From assembly GCA_964235945.1 (NCBI GenBank), contig CAXSDV010000043.1, positions 1 to 23,659 on the forward strand: a stretch of DNA of 23,659 nt. The letters are read 5' to 3'. This document shows, one piece after another, positions 7,805-15,622 of this stretch (its first letter is position 1; every line of letters starts with the position of its first letter). The notes beneath the pieces are model-generated. The model was given only the letters and a program-made list of their open reading frames with translations. It was not told the origin of the DNA and ran no database searches. The position numbers and the translations under genes are program-made. The DNA comes from JASLDZ01 sp964235945. Its GTDB lineage: Bacteria > Pseudomonadota > Alphaproteobacteria > Caulobacterales > Caulobacteraceae.

Positions 7805-7832
7805 GAAGCCCCGCCGGTGAGGGCGGGGCTTC
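7805..7832 (-). terminator. Intrinsic terminator-like hairpin after sucB
   Basis: GAAGCCCCGCC (7805-7815) and GGCGGGGCTTC (7822-7832) form a perfect 11-bp stem with a 6-nt loop. It starts 7 nt beyond the sucB stop codon (7840-7842). In the minus-strand direction the stem is followed by CTATATGTATGAC, which is AT-rich but not a pure T-run. It probably terminates or attenuates sucAB transcription before lpdA. Confidence 0.68.
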
Positions 7833-7839
7833 TTGGAAT

Positions 7840-9450
7840 TCAGAGGTCCAGCAGCAGGCGCTGCGGGTCCTCGATGGCGTTCTTGATGGCGACCAGGAAG
7901 GTGACCGCCTCCTTGCCGTCGACGATGCGGTGGTCGTAGCTGACAGCCAGGTACATCATCGGCCGGATCTCCACCTTGCCGGCCACCGCCACCGGGCGCT
8001 GCACGATGTTGTGCATGCCCAGTATGCCCGCCTGGGGCATGTTGAGGATGGGCGTGCTCATCAGCGAGCCGTAGATCCCGCCGTTGGTGATGGTGAAGGT
8101 GCCGCCCTGCATGTCGTCCATGCCGAGCTGGCCGTCGCGCGCCTTCTTGCCCAAGGCGGCGATGGCCTTCTCGATCCCCGCCAGGGAGAGCTGGTCGGCG
8201 TCGCGCACGATGGGCACCACCAAGCCCTTGTCGGTGCCCACCGCCACGCCGATGTCGTAGTGGTTCTTGTAGATCAGGTCGTTCCCGTCGATCTCGGCGT
8301 TGACGGCGGGCACCTCCTTCAGGGCGGCCACCACCGCGCGGGTGAAGAAGCTCATGAAGCCGAGCTTCACGCCGTGGCGCTTCTCGAACACGTCCTTGTA
8401 CTGGGCGCGCAGCTCCATCACCGTCGACATGTCCACCTCGTTGAAGGTGGTGAGCATGGCCGCGGTGTTCTGCGCTTCCTTCAGCCGGCGCGCGATGGTT
8501 TGGCGCAGGCGCGTCATGCGAACCCGCTCCTCCCGCGGCTGGTCGGCGCGCGCCGCCGCCGGAGCCTGCACCTGCACGACGGGGGCCGGAGCGGGCGCCG
8601 GGCGGGGGGAGGGCTGCGGCGCGGCCTGGGCGGCCAGCGCGTCGCCTTTGGTGATGCGCCCGTCGCGGCCGGTGCCGGCGATGCGCGAGGGGTCGAGGCC
8701 CCCTTCGGTGACGATGCGCTGGACGGAGGGGGCCAGCGGCGCGCCGGCGGGGGCGGGGCCCTTCTGGGCGGCGGGGGGCTCGTTGGCGGGGGTCTGCTCG
8801 CCCGCGCCCGAGGGCTGCTGCACGGCCGCGCCGGCCCCGGCGGAGGCGCCGCCGATGCGCGCGATCACCTGGTTGGGGGTGACGACGGCGCCCGCCTCGG
8901 CGGCGATCTCCGCCAGCACGCCGTCGGCGGGAGCGGTGATCTCGACCGCCACCTTGTCGGTCTCGATCTCGACCAGCACTTCGTCCTTCTTGACGGCGTC
9001 GCCGACCTTCTTGGTCCAGGCGGCGACCGTGCCTTCCGACACGCTCTCGCCCATCACCGGCACGGTGACGTCCACGCCCGCGCCGCCGGCCTTCGCCGGC
9101 TCCGGTGCGCGTTGGGAGGGCGGCGCGGTGTCGGCCACGGGAGCCGCGGCGGAGGTGGGGGCCCCCGCCTCGGGCTGGGCCTCGCCGTCGGGAGCCGAGG
9201 CGGCGGCGGTCGCGCCCGCGGCGCCCACCACCCCAAGCTTCTGGCCGGCGGTGACGGTGGCGCCTTCGGCGGCGGCGATCTCGCTCAAGGTCCCGTCGGC
9301 GGGGGCGACGACCTCCAGGCTCACCTTGTCCGTTTCGAGCTCCACCAGCACCTCGTCCTTCTTGACCGGATCGCCCGCCTTCTTGGTCCAGCGCGCCACG
9401 GTGGCTTCGCTGACGCTTTCGCCGAGCTGGGGAGTGACGATATCGGCCAT
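7840..9450 (-). CDS. sucB: 2-oxoglutarate dehydrogenase E2 (dihydrolipoyl succinyltransferase) with two lipoyl domains
   Basis: Core of the 2-oxoglutarate dehydrogenase complex; it transfers succinyl from lipoyl to CoA. The 536-residue order is lipoyl domain 1 (about 2-77, lipoyl-Lys42 in ETDKV), Ala/Pro linker, lipoyl domain 2 (about 126-201, Lys166 in ETDKV), linker, E3/E1-binding domain (about 238-275), linker, and acyltransferase domain (about 305-536) with His507 and Asp511 in YDHRIVDG. E2o proteins usually carry one lipoyl domain and about 400 residues, so the second is a duplication. Both lipoyl domains look E2o-like (GESVSE). The frame is open much further upstream, but ATG 9450 begins the conserved MADIVTPQLGES and has GGAG nearby. 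sucA lies 41 nt upstream, so the two are co-transcribed. Confidence 0.95.
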   Translation of the reverse strand: MADIVTPQLGESVSEATVARWTKKAGDPVKKDEVLVELETDKVSLEVVAPADGTLSEIAAAEGATVTAGQKLGVVGAAGATAAASAPDGEAQPEAGAPTSAAAPVADTAPPSQRAPEPAKAGGAGVDVTVPVMGESVSEGTVAAWTKKVGDAVKKDEVLVEIETDKVAVEITAPADGVLAEIAAEAGAVVTPNQVIARIGGASAGAGAAVQQPSGAGEQTPANEPPAAQKGPAPAGAPLAPSVQRIVTEGGLDPSRIAGTGRDGRITKGDALAAQAAPQPSPRPAPAPAPVVQVQAPAAARADQPREERVRMTRLRQTIARRLKEAQNTAAMLTTFNEVDMSTVMELRAQYKDVFEKRHGVKLGFMSFFTRAVVAALKEVPAVNAEIDGNDLIYKNHYDIGVAVGTDKGLVVPIVRDADQLSLAGIEKAIAALGKKARDGQLGMDDMQGGTFTITNGGIYGSLMSTPILNMPQAGILGMHNIVQRPVAVAGKVEIRPMMYLAVSYDHRIVDGKEAVTFLVAIKNAIEDPQRLLLDL

Positions 9451-9491
9451 GAGGGCTCCGGTGGGCGTAAGGCGCGAGGCGGTCCGCGGGT

Positions 9492-12488
9492 CTACGCGAA
9501 CGCCTCGGTCAAGAAGGCGTCGAGTTCGCGGGCGTGGCGGCTGCCGATGCCCGCGGCGGTGGAGGCGCTGGCCGGGCGGCCGACATAACGGCCGCGCTTG
9601 GCCGCGGTGTCGGTGCGCTCGAGGGTGAGCTCCAGCCAGGGGTCGACGAAGGTCCAGCCGCCCATGTTCTTCGGCTCCTCCTGCACCCACACGATCTGCG
9701 CGCCGGGGAAGCGCGACAGCTCCTTGCGCATGGACTGCATGGGCCAGGGATAGAACTGCTCCAGCCGCAGGATGTAGACGTCGTCGCGGCCGGCTTTCTC
9801 GCGCCGGTCCAGGAGGTCGTAATAGACTTTGCCCGAACAGATCAGCACCCGCTTGATCTGGTCGTCGGGCTTGAGGACAAGTTCGGTCTTGCCGTTGCCG
9901 AGCTGGGCGTCGTCCCACAGCACACGATGGAAAGCCGATCCTTCCGCCAGGTCCGAGAGCGGCGACACGGCCTTCTTGTGGCGCAGCAGGCTCTTGGGGG
10001 TCATCACGATCAGCGGCTTACGATAGCTGCGCTTGAGCTGGCGACGCAGGACGTGGAAGTAGTTGGCGGGGGTCGAGCAGTTGACCACCTGCATGTTGTC
10101 CTCCGCGCACATCTGCAGGTATCGCTCCAGCCGCGCGGACGAGTGCTCGGGGCCCTGGCCTTCGTAGCCGTGGGGCAGGAGCAGCACGAGGCCGCTCATG
10201 CGCAGCCACTTGCGCTCGCCCGAGCTGATGAACTGATCCACCACCACCTGCGCCCCGTTGGCGAAGTCGCCGAACTGGGCCTCCCACATCACCAGGGTGT
10301 TGGGATCGGCCAGGGTGTAGCCGTACTCGAAGCCCAGCACCGCTTCTTCCGAGAGCGCCGAATCGATCACCTCGTAATGCGCCTGGCCGGGGCGCAGGTG
10401 GTTGAGCGGGATGTGGCGCGCCTCGGTGGTCTGGTCGACGATGGCCGAATGGCGCTGGCTGAAGGTGCCGCGCACGCTGTCCTGGCCCGACAGGCGCACC
10501 GGGTGGCCCTCGTCCAGCAGGGTGGCGAAGGCCAGGTGCTCGGCGGTGGACCAGTCCAGGTTCTCGCCCGAGACGATGGCCTCGCGCCGGTTCTCGATGA
10601 CGCGCTTGAGCGTCCTGTGCACGTCGACCCCCTCGGGGACGGCGGTCATGGCCAGCCCCAGGTCGCGCAGCTTCTGCAGCGGCGCGGAGGTCTCGGCGGG
10701 GCCCGCCTCGCGCGGGGCCGCCAGACCCGACCACTTGCCGTCCAGCCAGTCGGCGCGGTCGGCCGTGTAGGTCTTGCCCGTCTCGAACTCCTGGTCGAGG
10801 AAGGCCTCGAATTCGGAAATCCAGGCCTCGACCTCCTCGGCCTTGACCACGCCTTCCTTCACCAGGCGCTCGCCGTAGATCTCACGGATCGAGGGCTGGC
10901 CCTTGATCTTGGCGTACATCATCGGCTGGGTGAAGGTCGGGTCGTCGCCTTCGTTATGGCCGAAGCGGCGGTAGCAGAACATGTCGATCACCACGTCCCG
11001 GCCGAACTCCTGGCGATACTCGGCCGCCACCTTGGCGCAGAACACCACCGCCTCGGGGTCGTCGCCGTTGCAATGGAGTATTGGGGCCTGCACCATCAGG
11101 GCCGTGTCGCTGGGATAGGGCGAGGAGCGGCTGTACCTGGGCGCGGTGGTGAAGCCGATCTGGTTGTTGACGATGAAGTGCACCGTTCCCGCGGTCTCGT
11201 AGCCCTCGATGCCCGACAGCATGAAGCATTCGGCCACCACGCCCTGGCCGGCGAAGGCCGCATCGCCGTGCAGGATCAGCGGCAGCACCTTGGACCCGGT
11301 GCAGGCGGGGTCCTCCAGCTTGTCGAAGGTCTGCTTGGCGCGCGCCTTGCCGATGACGACGGGGTTGACGATCTCCAGGTGCGACGGGTTGGCCGTGAGC
11401 GACAGGTGCACCTTGTTGCCGTCGAACTCGCGGTCCGAGCTTGCGCCCAGGTGGTATTTGACGTCGCCCGAGCCCTCGATGTCGCTCGGCACCGACGAGC
11501 CGCCCTGGAACTCGTGGAAGATCACCTTGTAGGGTTTGCCCATGACGGCGGCGAGCACGTTGAGGCGCCCGCGGTGGGGCATGCCGACCACGATCTCGTC
11601 GACGCCCAGGGCCCCGCCGCGCTTGATCACCTGCTCCATGGCCGGGACCATCGCCTCGGCCCCGTCCAGGCCGAAGCGCTTGGTGCCGGGGTAACGCTTG
11701 TGCAGGAAGCGCTCGAACCCCTCGGTCTCGATCAGCTTCTTGAGGATGGCGACCTTGCCCTCGGGGGTGAAGACGATCTCCTTGTCCTTGCCCTCGATGC
11801 GCTCCTGCAGCCACGCCTTCTGCTCGGGGTCGGCGATGTGCATGTACTGCACGCCCACCGTGCCGCAGTAGGTGCGGCGCAGGATCTCGACGATCTCGCG
11901 CACGGTGGCCGTCTCCAGCCCCAGCACGAAATCGAGGAAAATCGGCCGGTCCAGGTCGCCCTCGCCGAAGCCGTAGGTGGCGGGGTCGAGTTCGGTGGTG
12001 TCGCCCCGCACCTCCAGCCCCAGCGGGTCGAGGTTGGCGGCCAAGTGGCCGCGGATGCGGTAGGCGCGGATCATCATGATCGCGCGCACGCTGTCGAGGG
12101 TGGCGGCGCGCACCGCCCCGGGCGAGGCGGGCGCGACGGCGACGGCCTTGGCGGGGGGGGCGTCGGCGGGGGCGGGCGCCGGCGCGCGCGCCTTGATGGC
12201 CGCGCCCGCCTTGGCTTCCACCGCGGGCCACAGGCCGTCCAGGGCGCTCAGCCAGTCGGGACGCGGCGCGGGCGTCGGCGTGCGGCTCCAGCCGGGACCG
12301 CGCGCGGCGTCCGATATCGCCTGCGGCGTCTCGTGGAAGGCGTCGAAATAGGCGCGCCAGTCGGCGGGCACCGAGCCGGCGTCGGCGGCGTAGCGGCCGT
12401 ACAGGTCCTCCACGAAGGCGGCGTTGCCGCCGTAGAGGAAGGTCGTCTCCGACAGGAGTTGGGAGATGCGCCCGGAATCGTCCGCCAT
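9492..12488 (-). CDS. sucA: 2-oxoglutarate dehydrogenase E1 component
   Basis: This thiamine-diphosphate enzyme decarboxylates 2-oxoglutarate and succinylates the lipoyl arm of SucB. The 998-residue protein has the N-terminal E2-binding helix (FLYGGNAAFVEDLYGRY, about 17-33). A variable Ala/Pro/Lys linker follows (about 98-128). Next comes the substrate-binding VGMPHRGRLN (about 301-310), and then the ThDP/Mg2+ motif from GDAAFAGQG (408-416) to NNQIGFTT (441-448). The C-terminal transketolase-like domain ends in the family's NMGGWTFVDPW segment. Length is slightly above the usual 930-990, mainly because of the linker. ATG 12488 starts the conserved N-terminus with GAAGG upstream; the frame remains open to 12791 but the extension is low-complexity Arg/Pro/Ala. 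It follows sucD after 169 nt and precedes sucB by 41 nt. Confidence 0.96.
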   Translation of the reverse strand: MADDSGRISQLLSETTFLYGGNAAFVEDLYGRYAADAGSVPADWRAYFDAFHETPQAISDAARGPGWSRTPTPAPRPDWLSALDGLWPAVEAKAGAAIKARAPAPAPADAPPAKAVAVAPASPGAVRAATLDSVRAIMMIRAYRIRGHLAANLDPLGLEVRGDTTELDPATYGFGEGDLDRPIFLDFVLGLETATVREIVEILRRTYCGTVGVQYMHIADPEQKAWLQERIEGKDKEIVFTPEGKVAILKKLIETEGFERFLHKRYPGTKRFGLDGAEAMVPAMEQVIKRGGALGVDEIVVGMPHRGRLNVLAAVMGKPYKVIFHEFQGGSSVPSDIEGSGDVKYHLGASSDREFDGNKVHLSLTANPSHLEIVNPVVIGKARAKQTFDKLEDPACTGSKVLPLILHGDAAFAGQGVVAECFMLSGIEGYETAGTVHFIVNNQIGFTTAPRYSRSSPYPSDTALMVQAPILHCNGDDPEAVVFCAKVAAEYRQEFGRDVVIDMFCYRRFGHNEGDDPTFTQPMMYAKIKGQPSIREIYGERLVKEGVVKAEEVEAWISEFEAFLDQEFETGKTYTADRADWLDGKWSGLAAPREAGPAETSAPLQKLRDLGLAMTAVPEGVDVHRTLKRVIENRREAIVSGENLDWSTAEHLAFATLLDEGHPVRLSGQDSVRGTFSQRHSAIVDQTTEARHIPLNHLRPGQAHYEVIDSALSEEAVLGFEYGYTLADPNTLVMWEAQFGDFANGAQVVVDQFISSGERKWLRMSGLVLLLPHGYEGQGPEHSSARLERYLQMCAEDNMQVVNCSTPANYFHVLRRQLKRSYRKPLIVMTPKSLLRHKKAVSPLSDLAEGSAFHRVLWDDAQLGNGKTELVLKPDDQIKRVLICSGKVYYDLLDRREKAGRDDVYILRLEQFYPWPMQSMRKELSRFPGAQIVWVQEEPKNMGGWTFVDPWLELTLERTDTAAKRGRYVGRPASASTAAGIGSRHARELDAFLTEAFA

Positions 12489-12625
12489 GGTCGTCCGCCT
12501 TCGCCGTCGCCGGGCGCCGCAAGGCGGCGCGCCCGCATGGCCCGAGAGTTGCCCCGCCGTTCGTCTAGCCGGGAACCCTGGCGCGAGGCTTAACGGCGGC
12601 TCAAGAAGTCGTCGTCCGCGCCGGG

Positions 12626-12642
12626 CGTCCCGCGGCGGGACG
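12626..12642 (-). terminator. Short hairpin between sucD and sucA
   Basis: CGTCCCG (12626-12632) and CGGGACG (12636-12642) form a perfect 7-bp stem with a 3-nt loop, 16 nt after the sucD stop on the minus strand. There is no T-tract, so it may be a weak terminator, an attenuator or an RNA-processing/stability element in a sucCD-sucAB transcript. Such short palindromes also arise by chance at this GC content. Confidence 0.3.
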
Positions 12643-12657
12643 ACGGGAGTTATGTAG

Positions 12658-13542
12658 TCAGCCTTTGAGCACTTGCAGCAGGGTCTCGCCAAGCTGGGCC
12701 GGCGAGGGCGACACCTTGACGCCCGCCGCCTCCATGGCCGCGATCTTGGAGTCCGCGTCGCCCTTGCCGCCGGAGACGATGGCGCCCGCATGGCCCATGG
12801 TGCGGCCGGGAGGGGCGGTGCGGCCCGCGATGAAGCCCGCGATCGGCTTCTTGCGTCCGCGCCGCGCTTCGTCGATCAGGAATTGCGCCGCATCCTCCTC
12901 GGCGGAGCCGCCGATCTCGCCGATCATGATGATGCTCTGGGTGGCCTCGTCGGCCAGGAACATCTCCAGGACGTCGATGAACTCGGTGCCCTTGACCGGG
13001 TCGCCGCCGATGCCGACCGCGGTGGTCTGGCCCAGGCCCGCATTGGTGGTCTGGAACACCGCCTCGTAGGTCAAGGTGCCCGAGCGCGACACCACGCCGA
13101 CCGAGCCTTCCGAGAAGATGTTGCCCGGCATGATGCCGATCTTGCACTGCTTGGGGGTGAGCACGCCCGGGCAGTTGGGCCCGATCAGCCGCGACTTGGA
13201 GCCGGCGAGCGAGCGCTTCACCTTGATCATGTCCTCGACGGGAATCCCCTCGGTGATGCACACGATCAGCGGCACCTCCGCGTCGATCGCCTCCATGATC
13301 GAGTCGGCGGCGAAGGGCGGCGGCACGTAGATCACGCTGGCGTCGGCGCCCGCCTGCTCCTTGGCCTCGCGCACCGTGTCGAACACGGGCAGGCCCACCG
13401 CGGTCTGGCCGCCCTTGCCGGGGGTCACGCCCGCGGTCATCCGCGTGCCGTAGGCGATCGCCTGCTCCGTGTGGAAGGTGCCCTGGCTGCCGGTGATCCC
13501 CTGGCAGATCACGCGGGTGGACTTGTCGATCAGGACGGACAT
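12658..13542 (-). CDS. sucD: Succinyl-CoA synthetase alpha subunit
   Basis: The alpha subunit binds CoA and carries the phosphohistidine of ADP/GDP-forming succinyl-CoA ligase. The 294-residue protein has the N-terminal CoA-binding Rossmann motif ICQGITGSQGTFH (12-24). The active-site His251 lies in GRTMGHAGAI, and the typical ITEGIP and GPNCPG motifs are present. Length is normal. ATG 13542 has AAGGA 5 nt upstream. Normally sucD follows sucC directly or overlaps it; here a Uma2-family gene lies between, ending 31 nt before this start. The likely transcript is sucC-uma2-sucD, perhaps continuing to sucA. Confidence 0.97.
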   Translation of the reverse strand: MSVLIDKSTRVICQGITGSQGTFHTEQAIAYGTRMTAGVTPGKGGQTAVGLPVFDTVREAKEQAGADASVIYVPPPFAADSIMEAIDAEVPLIVCITEGIPVEDMIKVKRSLAGSKSRLIGPNCPGVLTPKQCKIGIMPGNIFSEGSVGVVSRSGTLTYEAVFQTTNAGLGQTTAVGIGGDPVKGTEFIDVLEMFLADEATQSIIMIGEIGGSAEEDAAQFLIDEARRGRKKPIAGFIAGRTAPPGRTMGHAGAIVSGGKGDADSKIAAMEAAGVKVSPSPAQLGETLLQVLKG

Positions 13543-13573
13543 GCGCTTCCTTGTGGGCGACGGCGCGGCGGGT

Positions 13574-14143
13574 TCAGCCGACGCGGGTCAGGTCGTCGAG
13601 ACGGAGTTCGAGGTGGGGCAGCAGGGTGGGACGCACGGCTTCGTCGGCCGCATGGCGCCGCTTGGAGCCGTAGCCCTCCGCCGCCGGGTCGAGGTGGACG
13701 TGCAGCCGACGCGCGGCGAGGTCGATCACCCAATACTCGCGCACCCCGTGGCGCGCGTAGAGGTGGGCTTTTTCGCCCAGGTCGTGGGCCAGGGTGGACG
13801 CCGACTGCTCGATGGCCAGCAGCACGTCGCGACCGCGAACGTCCGCCGTGGGCAGGGCGGCGGGAAAGACGTACCAATCGGGCTTGGGCGCGTTGTGCTG
13901 CGAGAGCACCAAGGTCGATCCTGGAACGACCGCGTAATCGTCGGGAAGGCTGCGGATCAGCCAGCGGCCGACCGCAATGCTCCAGTCGTTATGCAATGGG
14001 CCTTCGGCCGGCATGTCGATCAGCTCTCCGTCGACCAGCTCGACCTTGGCGCCTTCGTCCAGCACGCCCGCGGCCGCCATGGCGCGCACGTCGTCCGCGG
14101 TGAAGCGGTGACGGGCGGCGGGGAGGGGCGCGTGGGCGTTCAC
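13574..14143 (-). CDS. Uma2 family (DUF820) putative restriction-endonuclease-like protein
   Basis: A 189-residue protein with the Uma2/DUF820 pattern, a PD-(D/E)xK nuclease-like fold. Visible elements are VELVDGELIDMPA (34-46), the PKPDW strand with Asp89, Glu112 in the strand LLAIEQSAST, Asp121, Lys125, and the family signature YARHGVREYWVIDL (129-142). The putative catalytic acidic residues and Lys are kept, so it need not be inactive. The family is poorly characterised, and DNA cleavage has not been established for most members. The GTG start at 14143 lies 6 nt after the sucC stop and has no clear Shine-Dalgarno sequence, so translation is probably coupled to sucC. The stop is 31 nt before sucD. 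GC content matches the neighbours, so the insertion is not obviously recent. Its role within a TCA operon is unknown. Confidence 0.85.
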   Translation of the reverse strand: MNAHAPLPAARHRFTADDVRAMAAAGVLDEGAKVELVDGELIDMPAEGPLHNDWSIAVGRWLIRSLPDDYAVVPGSTLVLSQHNAPKPDWYVFPAALPTADVRGRDVLLAIEQSASTLAHDLGEKAHLYARHGVREYWVIDLAARRLHVHLDPAAEGYGSKRRHAADEAVRPTLLPHLELRLDDLTRVG

Positions 14144-14149
14144 GGCAGA

Positions 14150-15361
14150 TCAGGCGGCGCGCACGGCCGCGACGATCTTCTCGGCGGCGTCGGCCAGGTC
14201 GTTGGCGGCGATGACGTTGAGCCCGCTCTCGTTCAGGATGGCCTTGCCCTGGTCGACGTTGGTGCCTTCCAGCCGCACCACCAGCGGAACCTTCAGGCCG
14301 ACCTCCTTCACCGCGGCGATCACGCCGTCCGCGATGATGTCGCAGCGCATGATGCCGCCGAAGATGTTGACCAGTATGCCCTTCACCGCGGGGTCGGCGG
14401 TGATGATCTTGAAGGCGGCGGTCACCTTCTCCTTGTTGGCCCCGCCGCCCACGTCGAGGAAGTTGGCGGGCTCTGCGCCGTAGAGCTTGATGATGTCCAT
14501 GGTGGCCATGGCCAGGCCCGCGCCGTTGACCATGCAGCCGATCTCGCCGTCCAGAGCGATGTAGGCCAAGCCGTACTTGGAGGCCTCGATCTCCTTCGCG
14601 TCCTCCTCCGACTCGTCTCGCAGCTCCAGTATGTCCTTGTGGCGGAACAGGGCGTTGCCGTCGAACGAGAGCTTGGCGTCCAGCACGCGCAGGTGCTGGG
14701 CCCCGTCTTCGCCCGCGGTCGTGACGATCAGCGGGTTGATCTCCAGCATCGCCATGTCCTTCTCGACGAAGGCGCGGTGAAGTTGAGCCAGGAGGGTCGC
14801 CCCCTCCTTGGCGAGGGGGCCTTCCAGCCCCAGCGCCTTGGCCAGGGCGCGGCCGTGGTGGGGCTGCACGCCCGTGGCCGGGTCGATCTGGATGGTGACG
14901 ATCTTCTCGGGGGTGGAGTGCGCCACGTCCTCGATGTCCATGCCGCCCTCGGTGGAGGCGACCACCGCGACGCGCGAGGTTTCGCGGTCCACCAGCAGCG
15001 ACAGGTAGAGTTCGCGCGAGATGTCGCTCGCTTCCTCGATGTAGAGGCGGTTCACCTGCTTGCCGCGCGGACCCGTCTGGTGGGTGACGAGCACCCGGCC
15101 CAGCATCTCCTGAGCGTTGGAGAACACCTCGTCGGCGCTCTTGGCCAGGCGCACGCCGCCCTTGGCGTCGGGGCCCAGACCCTCGAACTTGCCCTTGCCG
15201 CGGCCGCCCGCGTGGATCTGGCTTTTCACCACGAACAGGGGGGAGCCCATGGCCTCTGCGGCGCGTCGCGCCTCGTCCGGGGTGAATACGGCCTCACCGC
15301 GCGAGACGGGGACGCCGAAGCCCTTCAGGACGGCCTTGGCTTGGTGCTCGTGAATGTTCAT
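14150..15361 (-). CDS. sucC: Succinyl-CoA synthetase beta subunit
   Basis: The ATP-grasp beta subunit provides nucleotide specificity and half of the active site of succinyl-CoA ligase, the substrate-level phosphorylation step of the TCA cycle. The 403-residue protein starts with the typical MNIHEHQAK. It shows the ATP-grasp segment KSQIHAGGRGKGKF, MLEINPLIV with the metal-binding Glu/Asn, and the C-terminal ligase motifs NGAGLAMATMD, LDVGGGANKEKV and GGIMRCD. The frame is open far upstream (to 17245) antisense to fliF, but ATG 15361 is the conserved start and the only sensible one. A sigma70-like promoter lies about 85 bp upstream. It is first in the TCA operon and divergent from fliF. No mdh gene precedes it, unlike in many Alphaproteobacteria. 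Confidence 0.97.
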   Translation of the reverse strand: MNIHEHQAKAVLKGFGVPVSRGEAVFTPDEARRAAEAMGSPLFVVKSQIHAGGRGKGKFEGLGPDAKGGVRLAKSADEVFSNAQEMLGRVLVTHQTGPRGKQVNRLYIEEASDISRELYLSLLVDRETSRVAVVASTEGGMDIEDVAHSTPEKIVTIQIDPATGVQPHHGRALAKALGLEGPLAKEGATLLAQLHRAFVEKDMAMLEINPLIVTTAGEDGAQHLRVLDAKLSFDGNALFRHKDILELRDESEEDAKEIEASKYGLAYIALDGEIGCMVNGAGLAMATMDIIKLYGAEPANFLDVGGGANKEKVTAAFKIITADPAVKGILVNIFGGIMRCDIIADGVIAAVKEVGLKVPLVVRLEGTNVDQGKAILNESGLNVIAANDLADAAEKIVAAVRAA

Positions 15362-15445
15362 CGGGACCGGGGCGCTGGGTTCGCGGGAGGACGCGAAGCC
15401 GTCAGAGCGTGTGTGAAGAGCCCCGGCGGGCCGCGGCCCAGGTCG

Positions 15446-15474
15446 GTTATAGAGGGGAGGCGGGGGGACGGCAA
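15446..15474 (-). promoter_or_regulatory. Sigma70-like promoter for the sucC operon
   Basis: On the minus strand TTGCCG (15474-15469) and TATAAC (15451-15446) are separated by exactly 17 bp. The -10 element matches five of six consensus bases and the -35 begins with the important TTG. The predicted transcript would start near 15439 and give a leader of about 78 nt before the sucC ATG. It stands out because the surrounding DNA is extremely GC-rich. Confidence 0.62.
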
Positions 15475-15545
15475 CCGGTCCGGCCCTGTTGTCGCCGCAG
15501 TGCAGCGAAGCGTCTGCGAGGGGGATCGGAGGCCGGCGCGCCCGC

Positions 15546-15560
15546 TTAACGCCGCGTTCA
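15546..15560 (+). promoter_or_regulatory. Candidate CtrA-binding box upstream of fliF
   Basis: TTAA (15546-15549), 7 bp, then TTCA (15557-15560) matches the CtrA consensus TTAA-N7-TTAA at seven of eight positions. It is centred about 70 bp upstream of the fliF start. CtrA controls early flagellar operons including fliF in Caulobacter and motility genes in many Alphaproteobacteria, which makes the location sensible. No good -10 hexamer follows (TGCCTA at 17 bp is weak). A chance match is possible: a 7-of-8 match also occurs at 12590-12604, where no CtrA role is expected. Confidence 0.42.
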
Positions 15561-15607
15561 CCCGGGGGTCGGAAATTGTTGCCTAGCGGAACGCGGTCGG
15601 CGTCCGG

Positions 15608-15614
15608 GGCGGAG
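15608..15614 (+). promoter_or_regulatory. Ribosome binding site deciding the fliF start
   Basis: GGCGGAG ends at 15614. It is only 2 nt before the GTG at 15617 but 8 nt before the in-frame GTG at 15623. The latter spacing is normal, so 15623 is the preferred start of fliF. Confidence 0.5.
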
Positions 15615-15622
15615 CGGTGCGC

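Noticed and set aside
9534..12593. Very long plus-strand open frame (over 1,000 codons) opposite sucA
   Set aside because: This is a typical antisense shadow of a high-GC gene: His/Gly/Val/Asp-rich with no domain motifs, while the minus strand encodes an unmistakable SucA. The same applies to the long frames opposite ispG, ispH, hpnH, the Rieske gene, lpdA, sucB, sucC, flbD and flhA.
12590..12604. CtrA-like box TTAA-N7-TCAA between sucD and sucA
   Set aside because: It also matches seven of eight positions, but no CtrA control of sucA is expected and its orientation to any promoter is unclear. Useful mainly as a measure of how often such matches arise by chance.
15567..15583. TTGC with an upstream GG before fliF, resembling a sigma54 promoter
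   Set aside because: The spacing between GG and GC is 8 or 12 bp depending on the GG chosen; neither fits sigma54.
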